The notes under the pieces were generated by a model. That model saw only the letters and a list, made by a program, of their open reading frames with translations, searched no databases and was not told the DNA's origin. The translations under genes were made by a program, and so were the position numbers. A stretch of 64,000 nucleotides of DNA, taken from contig OX439132.1 of NCBI GenBank assembly GCA_949318235.1, positions 20,538,217 to 20,602,216 of the forward strand. The letters run 5' to 3'. The stretch is from Ecdyonurus torrentis. Its lineage: Eukaryota > Arthropoda > Insecta > Ephemeroptera > Heptageniidae. Below are positions 54,844-64,000 of this stretch, one piece after another (positions within the stretch are counted from its first letter, which is position 1; each line of letters begins with the position of its first letter).

Positions 54844-55016
54844 ATTGCCTTCAACAGCATGTGTACCAAATTTCAAATCAATTTCTCCATTGGTTATGTG
54901 GGGAAAAAAATAACATGAGAGGCATAGGGCATCCTATATTTCCGATGCTATTTTTTCCCCACATAACTGATGTACAAATCGATTTGAAATTTGGTGCACA
55001 TGCTATTGAAAGCAAT
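54844..55016. mobile_element. Fold-back MITE, 173 bp
   Basis: Arms ATTGCCTTCAACAGCATGTG / CACATGCTATTGAAAGCAAT pair, followed by ACCAAATTTCAAATC / GATTTGAAATTTGGT and TTATGTGGGGAAAAAAATA / TATTTTTTCCCCACATAA-type blocks. Confidence 0.88.
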
Positions 55017-56970
55017 AATGCTGTTCTTAAACCCTGTTTGCTGTTACTAAAATGAAGATCAGCTATGGTTATTCAAATGGAATGTGCAATTTTTGGTGCA
55101 AAAAAACAACAACAGGGTTTATGAACAACACTAATATGAACTTATGTTGGGAAAAACAAACAAAGTATTGATAGTCAAAAAATGTTCTGTAATATCTGGG
55201 GTTAACTGTCAACATAATAGGAAGACAAAAGTATTTCAGTATTTCTTAGTAATTTTGACACTTTTTTATATAATAATAATTGTAATTGCTACATAGCACA
55301 TCAAAAAAGTTAATATCCACTTACTTTTTTTCCGTAAATGTATTATTATTCACAATTTACATTTTCAATATTTCTAGCACAGCAATGTATTGTACATATT
55401 TATCCTAAAATAAAGCAGCTGAAAAAAAAATACTAGTGTTAAAATATAAAAAATTTGATACTGTAATTATATTATAAATAATATTGTAATTGATGTTTTG
55501 TTTTGGTAATGTATTTTGTGATAGAGAAATTTGTTTGAATTTTTGAAGCTAAAATTATTTGGCAGCTTCAATCAGGCAGTTAATTAAATTATTGGTTAAT
55601 GATTTCAATATTTAATTGCTGTTTATATTTGACAAGAAATTTAATATAATTGTGCAACTGAAATATCAATGTTACAATAATTTCAAATTAATGTAGAATT
55701 TTAAGGTATTTTTTAATTAAGTTTTTATTTCTCTAAATTAAATGCCATTGAAATTTATATATATATATATATTTTGTAAAATAGTGTAAAAATTTAAAGT
55801 TATATCTCTGTACAAATTTTTATTAGAATGATTATATTAAAAAAGAAAAGAGTGATAAAGGTGTGTAACTAAGAAAATATTTTTCAAATTAAAAACAAAA
55901 CAAAGTATACTGCCTGCTTCGATATTACATAAGTAACAAGAGGGTAGAGAGGGGGGAAGACACGAAGGTTTGTTATTGTAGTACTAATTAATACTAATCA
56001 TGTTTGTTAATATTGTTTTCAAATTTAAATGTTAAATAATATTGATTATTTAAGTTATAGTATATGTATTGTAAAATATTGAAAGAATTAACATTATAGT
56101 ATGCTTCATTATAGTGGTTAGTTTTTGAAAGGAAAGTTTGGTGGGGAATAATATATACTTTCTTTCATGGGAATGTCACGCATAAATATTACAATCTTTT
56201 GTGTTAAAATACCTGTGTTTTTAAGTTTGATCTTTTTCGCATTAACTGATTTTCAATTACTTTTTAGTAGAAAAGTATTTAAAAAATGTGTACTATTTTA
56301 GTTTATTTTAGAGTGAATTATTTCCTAAAAGTGTTTATTAAAAAAATTCTACATAAAAAAAAGTATATAAAATGTCAGAGAAACGTACTTGTAAATACGT
56401 AGTTTTTTTTTTTTTTTAACTGTCATCTTTGAATTGTAAGGATATGTTAAATTTTTTCAACATTATGCAAGTTTTTGTTCTTACAAGGACTATCATATAA
56501 AATAAAAATTAATAGATTACAAGCTTCTAAGCATAGATTGTAGAATTTCATTATACATTATTAAAAGTATTGTAAATATTATTTTAATTTGCATTTTTTT
56601 TTTATTGTATTACTCTTATAGTTTGTCTAATAGCCATCCACATTGTGATTACAAACTAAAAATTATACATTATATACTATATCTGCTTTGACTGAAGTAC
56701 ATACAGCATTATCTTTGCGTGCTGTTGCTTCAGCTGTGATATGCACTGGGCTGCTGCCTCTTTTACTAACCTTTTATTGAGCTAAACTAATATTATTAAA
56801 AAAATAAAAATTAATAATAATAAAAAAATATATATAAACCTTCCATACGTGTAAGCAGTATCAATAAATAAAATAAAAGTTATAAACATTATTATAGTTG
56901 TTTTTATTTCCCTATATATAGGATATAGGCCTATTATATTTATACTGTTAGTTTCTACTGTACAGTATTG

Positions 56971-57150
56971 TTTCTGTTTGTAAGGACTGACGAAGGCAAA
57001 ACACACTGTTTCTCTTGGAGTTCAGTGTCAAAAGTTATCCAATATTAGTTTTCTATGTTTGTGCTAGCAAGATTTTCATCAAACTATGGGACACTTATCT
57101 AAAGTAAGGCACTTGCTGGTTTTCTTGTATTCTTTTCTTTCAAATTACAT
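56971..57150. repeat. Family C repeat, copy 2 (inverted, partial)
   Basis: On the minus strand it reads AAAACCAGCAAGTGCC, AAAATCTTGCTAGCACAAAC, AACTCCAAGAGAAACA and TCGTCAGTCCTTACAAACAG, the same order as the copies at 53767 and 59301. It abuts the LINE tail. Confidence 0.78.
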
Positions 57151-57206
57151 ACATACATATCATGACGCTATAGTCCCTTTCGGGGTAAGCCAACAACACA
57201 GATGTT

Positions 57207-57521
57207 TTATCCTGACCAAGTGATAGACCTCCACAACTTCCTATCCTGACATACTTCACTTGCTTCCGCCAGTCTCATACCTTGTTTCATACATTTCCTT
57301 TTGCATTTCATAATGCGTACATTCTTATTTTTCAAACATCTTCCAACCACTTCAGACCATGATGTTTTAGGCCTGCCTCTATCTCTCCTTCCATCCACTC
57401 TACTATGAAATACCTGCTTTGCTTCTTTCAAATTTACCATACCTAATCGCGATGGTTCATTTTCTTTGATCTGTCTCCAAAAATATATAACACATACGAT
57501 AGATAGATAAATAAAAGTCAT
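57207..57521 (-). pseudogene. LINE ORF2 C-terminal tail fragment
   Basis: Encodes GRRDRGRPKTSWSEVV ... AEASEVCQDRKLWRSITW, the tail (basic RGRPKxxW then DRxxWR) found after the reverse transcriptase in many arthropod LINEs. The frame is preceded by SRLGMVNLKEAKQVFHSRV, typical of the same region, and has no polymerase core, so it is 5'-truncated. Sequence up to about 57150 continues the element (ACGCTATAGTCCCTTTCGGG). Confidence 0.72.
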
Positions 57522-59300
57522 TTTAATTTACAATTATAGTGAAGTTTATTACAAAAAGCCAATGGTATGCCATACATTAAGCTCATACATGCAGGCGTGG
57601 ATCACACTATATTATTATATATGTATATATATAGGTATATATAAATATATATTATATTGTACATATATACATACATATAATTATATAGCGTAGCTTTGTG
57701 CCTTCTGCTTCCACATCTTATATTTTACTTCATAGCAGCATATTATGAGCACACATACATTATGTATATGTGACATGCACATAAGTTCAATTTTTAACAG
57801 TTATTGAGATTTGAACAAAATATAAATTCAAAATGAGAAATTTAATGAGAATTAAATTTTCGATACATATTAAAATTAAAATTTAAAATAAAATAGATAC
57901 ATCAATCAAATAAATAAATATATATAAATATAAAGTTGAATCATCACATTCACATTAAATAATTATATCATAGGGCTTAATGGATAAAACCAACAAATTA
58001 TGGAACTATAGATTTTTCAGGTACTATTAACAAATACTTTTGTTGTATAACTAAATTTGACACAAAATAATACTAAATAAAAGGTAAAGATAATAACTTC
58101 AATTGCAATGAATTCTATAATAATAATAATAATTTATAATAAACTTAATATGATAGGAACCCAAAAAAAATATAAAATCAAATTTTGGTATCAAATACAC
58201 ATAATAGCAAATATTAATAGGCTGAACACCCAAAAAGGAACAATAAAAGTACTATAATAAAATTTAATTTATTTTTATAATTGCTAATAATGTAATATTG
58301 AGTATTCTAGAGTCAAAAAAAAATAATAGGCCTAATAATAATAATAAAAAAAAAAAAAAAAATAAAAAAAAAAAGGAGGCGGGAAAAGAAGAAGAAGATA
58401 AATTTGGCACAAGCAGACCACGATGAAGTCTTTGGAATACAAAAATGGCTAGTAAACAAAATTAAATATTGCAAATTAGTTTATACAAACACAATTAGTA
58501 TTAAAGGACAGAAAATCCTGATGTTGCAATGATGAATTTCTAAAATAATGTTCAGAAAATACAAATGATAATAATAATATTAAACAAAGTTATGGTAAAA
58601 CAAAGTAACATATATCTCAATGATAAAATAGAGGGGATTTAAATCAATAGCAGCACAAAAATAAATAACACTTTTGCCTATTTATTTATTTATTTCCCAT
58701 CTACAAGCTAGATATTTTCAGTATAAATTTTATATGTAACATTTTTTTTTCTTTTTTTTTTTCAAGCACCAAGGAAAATTATGAACCCTTGAAATTTATC
58801 AAATTAATAATTAGACTTCCACTTTATTATCATATATGCCATAAAAATGTGTATTTGTATATATAATATTATAATAATATTATATACACAAACACACACA
58901 TATATTAATTGAAAGACTAATAAATATAAATACCTATATTTGCATATAAAGATGATAGAGTAAATCTATCATCTTTTTATCAATCAATTATCGCAAAGTC
59001 AATTTCTTTCCTTAATTATATTTGCATATATTTGATTATTTCAGCATATATAAGCTATAGGACATATATTTAGATGAAATATTATGATTTTCTTTAAAAC
59101 ATTTTCTTACATTTTTTTTCTTCTTTGTGATGGGAGAAAATATATTTTATTTGATAGACTGTTTATTTTTTATGTTTTATGATTAAAAATATTTTTTTTA
59201 TATTAAATTTCTCCATGGTATGCAAAAACTCAAGATGTTAATTTACCACATTTCTTAACAATAATAAAACCTTCTTTTTTTCCCATTTAAGAGGTATAAA

Positions 59301-59610
59301 GGAAAATAAACTATCATGGTTAGATTTGATAAATTTGAAAGGGATAGGAGAAAACCAGCAAGAGCCATAGTGAGAGTCACATAGTTGGACAAAAATCTTG
59401 ATAGCACAGACATAAAAAAAAAAGTTAAATAATAATATATTGGATAGCTTTTGACACTTAACTCCAAGAGAAAACTGAGTATGTGTGTGTACCTGCTTCA
59501 GTCCTTACAGACTCAGAGAGAAACTATGAATTTTCATTGTGGTAAGGTTCTTGCTGGTTTCCTTTACCTCTTCTTTTATATCATTACCTAACGGCAATGG
59601 TTTATTTTCC
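59301..59610. mobile_element. Family C fold-back element, copy 3 (complete, 310 bp)
   Basis: Left end GGAAAATAAACTATCATGGT and right end CAATGGTTTATTTTCC are inverted repeats. Sub-terminal blocks AAACCAGCAAGAGCCATAGT and TGTGGTAAGGTTCTTGCTGG also pair. No coding capacity. Confidence 0.82.
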
Positions 59611-60219
59611 TTAATTTTTTGTATTTTAGTTTGAATTTATTTGTTATTAAACCATATTGTTTTTAAGAGCTTATTGAATACAGTATTATATATATTTAAG
59701 AGCTTTATAATTTTTAAAGCTTTCATATATATTTTAAATATATATAAGATATTTTTCAAACTATCACCAGCAATTACATATACGACTAGATCTTTAAATT
59801 ATATTCCAAACTCACAAATTAAAAAACATTTGTAAATTATTTAAATGTAACATTTTTTTTTTGTCATAGAAAAAAAAAATGGTATAACACACACATGACT
59901 GTTGTGAGTTCCTAACAGCAGAATTTGTTTATTGAATTAAATATAATAAAATAAAAATATTTCAAAAGCAAACAATTACTTTTTTATGATATGATAATGA
60001 TGTATGTATATGTGCACAATATATATATAATTGGTAAATTTATTTTATTATATCAATATATGTGATTACAAACTACATTATATAGATATTATACTTTTTA
60101 ATGTCTGTTTTGAGGACAGAATGGCGTTACTTTAGGACTTAATTTGGTATAATGAAGTCACTTTTTTTCTCTTTTTTTTTCTTTCTCTCACTCTTTCATT
60201 TTTTTTATTATTATATATA

Positions 60220-60260
<41 letters not shown>

Positions 60261-60640
60261 AAATTTGACTTAACAATTCATTACATTGGGCTAATATAAT
60301 AATATATACTATCAGACAATGTTTATAATATTCCAGTTATTCAATTGGGCATAACAAAAATTAATAATAATGTAATGATAATTTTTTAACCATATATATG
60401 TAAGTCAAATTTTTAGTAGAGTGACAATATGAAATCCCAGTTAACTGGGAGATGGTTTAGGTATCTTTATCCTGCTATCATATCAAGTGGTGGAGATTAT
60501 TAGTTTTAAATATCAAAGCGGTTAATAAAAATATAAATTGTATTCTCTTTATAGAAGTTATTTGATTTTTTTTAAAGTGGAAAATAATAATAAATCCAGT
60601 GTTAGAAAAAGAATGTACTGATTCACGCTATCTGATGGTG

Positions 60641-61007
60641 TACAGTGAAAGCCCTCCTATAGTTAACATCAAAGACAATGTCGCTTTTTAAGGAAAAGGG
60701 TAGGAATGCGTAGTCAGGTAAGAGCAGTGTTGCCAAATAATCTGAGCCACGTGCTCTTTTCTTGCTTTTGCTAAGTGAGAAAATGATTGACATGAAAACA
60801 ACATAACAAAACGAAATATTTTGCTATTGTGTCTTAAAAGCGTTTTTCACTTAATGAAGTGAGATGTCAATCATTTTCTGACTTAGCAAAAGCAAGAGTG
60901 GCTCAGAGTATTTGACAATGCTGCTCTTACCTGACTACGTATTTCTACCCCTTTCTTTAAAAAGTGGCATCGTCTTTGATGTAAACTTTAGGAGGGCTTT
61001 CAGTGTA
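60641..61007. mobile_element. Fold-back MITE, 363 bp, TA-flanked, pogo/Tc1-like ends
   Basis: Left CAGTGAAAGCCCTCCTATAG and right end CTTTAGGAGGGCTTTCAGTG pair nearly completely, with TA outside each. Arms continue inwards: GTAGTCAGGTAAGAGCAGTG / CTGCTCTTACCTGACTAC and TTGCTTTTGCTAAGT / ACTTAGCAAAAGCAA. No coding capacity. Confidence 0.87.
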
Positions 61008-62768
61008 CTTAAAATTCTGACTATACACTTTGTGTAGACTACAGTACATATTATTATAATTGAAGTCTTATATAAAAGTATACAATTTTAATTGTTCTGT
61101 GTTGTACTTTTTAAAGGGTATGTATATGAATGATATGAAATCATTGTTTTTGTTTACATATTACACTATTATTTTGATACTTGATATGACTGAAGCAGGT
61201 AAGATTTTTTTTTTATGTAGACTATATCAATTTATTCAAATTTATAAGTAACAACTAATAAGTGAAACAGACATTAAAATTGCATTTTAATATTTTCTTT
61301 CATTTTATATATGTATATATATATACGCAATATATGATTATAATATATATTTTTTATATATAATATAAAGCTTTCTTTTTTTTTTTCTTAGTTAAGATAA
61401 ACACACATTTATACATGTTTTGGTTACATAATATATTTATATATAATTAGTAGCATTTTACCACCAACAACATCTTTTATATATTATCATATTCATTGCA
61501 GGTATTATAATATATATTTATAATTTATTATTTAACAATATTATTTTTAGTCTTGCAATCTATACAAGTATTGGACATTATATTATTATTATATTATATA
61601 TGTTTGTTTTTTTATTTTTCTAATTTTTGTTCATATACATTGCATGCACAAGGATTAAGAGATCTTGATTTATTTTTAATAAAATTTAAAGCCTGAGAAA
61701 TAGGTTACAAAAAATGTATGAATGCAATTTTTAAGGGAGCTATATATGAGAGACCAGGTCAAAATTTCTTCCATATTTTACAAAATATATTATGCAAACT
61801 GGAATAATTGGTCTCTTTTATGATTATTATTTTTAAACAGATTACATTTGACATTAATAAAATCACACTCTCTAAAGGCATCCACATAATTTTTCATAAC
61901 TATAATACTCTTTCTTTAATAATATATTTTTGGTTAGAACCTTTCTGATATATTAACTTTTTTTATTGTTATTATTATTATTATAATTTTTTTTTAAGTT
62001 TCGTTATATAAAATTGTTATATATGAGATAGTACTCTAGATTTAGTGGTATCTTTGGCATATATACATCAATTATGCAATGGTAGTTTTCATTATTTGTG
62101 TATGTGAGTTTGTGTGTGTTTTCCACGTATATAATATGATGTGATACATTATTATTAATAAAATGGTTAGAAGAAGTTTTTTTTTTTTTTTTTTTTTTTT
62201 AATACAATTTACCCACCAAAAGTACTTATTCATGAGTTGAGCTAATGTAGTTATATTTTGGACAAGTCTGTTACAGGCTATAAATACAGTTTATGTTATA
62301 ATTTTTTCTTTTATCTTGTACAGATACATATTATATTAATGGCCACAGGGTGTGCAAAGAGACATTTCTACTGACTTCAAATTACAATACTTCTCTCAGC
62401 ACTACATTGAGGAAGTTGTATTTATAATTTTTTTTAATTTAAAAATTAGGTTTTAATTTTAATTTTTTATTTATTATTATTATTATTATTATTTTTTTTT
62501 ACAATCTTTAGCATAATAATATACAACATTTAAAATATTAAAATATTATTTTTTGAAATATAAAAATGTGGGGATAAAGTTCAGTAGAAATATCTTCTTG
62601 TATAACTGTGATAAATATGGTGTGATTAGCTACAGTAAGATGAGTTGTTATCACAAAGTGCTGCTGGCCTATAAGCTACAGTGGGCGGGTGGCGCGCCAC
62701 TCGCGCTGCAAGCGTTAGCTGCCTGGACCGCCCCTCATTACTGGAGCCTCGCCCCCCGCCCCCTCACA

Positions 62769-62918
62769 TCAATCCATTAGTTCTGAGGTTGGGTCAGCAA
62801 AGTGAGAGCGCACTTCTAGATGCACTGCCAAGTCCATAACCAGATGACGTAGAGCAGGATGCTCCAGCAGCTCCATTTCAGGCAACGGAGGCTGGCACCG
62901 TGGTCGGAAGTGACGACC
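62769..62918 (-). CDS. Likely terminal exon of an unidentified gene
   Basis: On the minus strand, a good acceptor (GTACTGCTCTTCAG) is followed by 49 open codons ending in TGA. It encodes GRHFRPRCQPPLPEMELLEH, then PALRHLVMDLAVHLEVRSHF and ADPTSELMD. Base composition is clearly higher in G+C than the surroundings, codons look coding-like, and the segment resembles a soluble helical protein end. I do not recognise the family. The rest of the gene would lie beyond position 64000; no second exon is visible between 62919 and 64000. A very GC-rich stretch follows the stop (62680-62768), possibly 3' UTR. Confidence 0.5.
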   Translation of the reverse strand, partial: GRHFRPRCQPPLPEMELLEHPALRHLVMDLAVHLEVRSHFADPTSELMD

Positions 62919-63093
62919 CTGAAGAGCAGTACATTGACTTTTACATTTCTACTTAGGTATATATTTCAATAAATATCTGAATAATTTTTTTCAATTTGAG
63001 AACTTAAAGAGGAAGTTCAGGGTTTCAATATGGCTTCTCCAATGTTAGATAATGAGATGAACTGTCCATAAACTCATATATGATGACCCACAG

Positions 63094-63255
63094 CCTTTCC
63101 GTAGCTCCATGGTAGCCCCTTAAACTTGCGCTCATCCTGCTAGATATGCAACCCGCTACATCAGTTTCTATAGTAAAGCCGTAACTATGACGTAAAAGAT
63201 ACGAGATATGTTGCATATCTCGCAGGATGATCACGAGTTTACGGGCTACGGAAGG
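63094..63255. mobile_element. Fold-back element, about 160 bp
   Basis: CCTTTCCGTAGC / GCTACGGAAGG and TCATCCTGCTAGATATGCAA / TTGCATATCTCGCAGGATGA pair across a loop of about 60 bases, with TTAAACTTGCG / CACGAGTTTA between. Outer limits uncertain. Confidence 0.72.
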
Positions 63256-63400
63256 GCTTTGGGCAGGGTCGGCCTGGGAGGAAAAGGCCCGGTCCGCGTG
63301 TTTACAAAAGGGCCCGCGAATGGTGGTGACGTGGCCCCCCAAAACAGCACCGCAGGTGAATTTTTTTTGAGGCTACGCTTCCTTTTCAGTCCGAATTTAC

Positions 63401-63732
63401 TTAAGGGAATCGGCCATTAGACTCAAACTTTTCTCGTCAAAAAAATCTGAAATTTCAAATTTTGCACAATGATAATTCAGTTTGAGACAATTTCAAGTAT
63501 GTAAAAATTTTGGGGGGTCACCGTGCAAATTAATTTTATATGATTTTTTGAAATTGTAAGCCCATAAGGCCCAATGTTAAATTCAATAATTTTTCTCTTT
63601 TTTTCGGGACGGTCAAACATCATGAAATTTTTGGCACGACTAGGTGTGACTCTTAGCTTCACAATGATACCAAATTTAGACCCCAAACACTTCTAGTTTT
63701 TGAGATATAAAGTCGGTACCCTACTCCCTTAA
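63401..63732. mobile_element. piggyBac-like MITE, copy 2 (332 bp), intact TTAA flanks
   Basis: TTAA-GGGAATCGGCC at the left and GGTACCCTACTCCC-TTAA at the right. The interior aligns with the 12187-12519 copy throughout, in the same orientation. No reading frame. Confidence 0.85.
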
Positions 63733-64000
63733 AATACTTCCTATTTTTTATGAAATTTTTATGACATGCACACTACAAATAAAATTACTATAATGTTTTT
63801 AAATGAGCTAATTGACCACTAGAGTTCACTAGGGGAGCAATTTTTTTAAAAATTAAAAGCGGGTAGAATTTTAAGATTGTATGTAATTTCTTGCCGTCTT
63901 TTGAAAGAAAAAGAACATTTATCAGTCTGAAATTGTCTTTTTAATTTATTTCTTTTTCTTCTTCTTCTTTTTTTTTTATTTTTTATTTTTTTTTTATTGG

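Larger units (their letters stand above)
52681..62768. other. Intergenic region, repeats only
   Basis: 10 kb of AT-rich DNA with fold-back elements, the family C repeats, a LINE tail, one pogo-like MITE and poly(T) runs. No exon with convincing splice sites and protein content was found. Confidence 0.65.
62919..64000. other. Intron or intergenic DNA at window end
   Basis: Contains a fold-back segment at 63094-63255, a GC-rich stretch near 63250-63350, and the second piggyBac-like MITE. No coding exon found. Confidence 0.5.

Noticed and set aside
63025..63420. Frames of 70-105 codons at the window end
   Set aside because: They run through a fold-back element and GC-rich repeat; no family resemblance.

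Overview
The window is eukaryotic nuclear DNA from an invertebrate animal, most likely an arthropod. It is very AT-rich. Its genes are split by canonical GT-AG introns, and non-coding DNA is full of long microsatellites, poly(T) tracts and short fold-back transposons. No prokaryotic, phage or CRISPR features are present. The species cannot be fixed from sequence alone; the SoxE, 5'-nucleotidase and MCRIP proteins fit an arthropod, and the LINE fragment type is common in insects and crustaceans. Layout: (1) 316-5525 (+) holds the last four coding exons of an MCRIP/FAM195 gene, whose 5' end lies outside the window. (2) 5526-28460 is 23 kb with no supported gene, made of microsatellites, poly(T), a 120-bp Tc1-like MITE, a piggyBac-like MITE and two copies of a dispersed repeat. 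(3) 28461-42293 (-) is a complete five-exon SoxE gene (Sox8/9/10 type), with phase-consistent exons encoding 396 aa and two large introns carrying GC-richer islands that are candidate enhancers. (4) 43744-48508 (-) is a complete ten-exon secreted 5'-nucleotidase/apyrase gene of 546 aa, with a signal peptide and no GPI-anchor tail. (5) 50710-52335 (+) is a three-exon, nine-finger C2H2 zinc-finger gene of 416 aa, divergent from the nucleotidase; a fold-back element sits in the interval between the two starts. (6) 52336-64000 is mostly fold-back elements and a LINE tail, plus one likely terminal exon (62769-62918, -) of an unidentified gene that continues beyond the window. The genes do not form a pathway. 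SoxE and the zinc-finger protein are transcriptional regulators, MCRIP is a co-repressor and RNA-helicase-binding adaptor, and the nucleotidase is extracellular. The most distinctive signals are: an exact ten-residue periodic repeat in the zinc-finger protein's N-terminal region; a MITE with two perfect CRE sites between two divergent genes; a long hairpin in the zinc-finger 3' UTR; two same-length piggyBac-like MITEs 51 kb apart; and a strong excess of poly(T) over poly(A) on the given strand. All exon models were assembled by reading splice sites and checking phase by hand, without transcript data.
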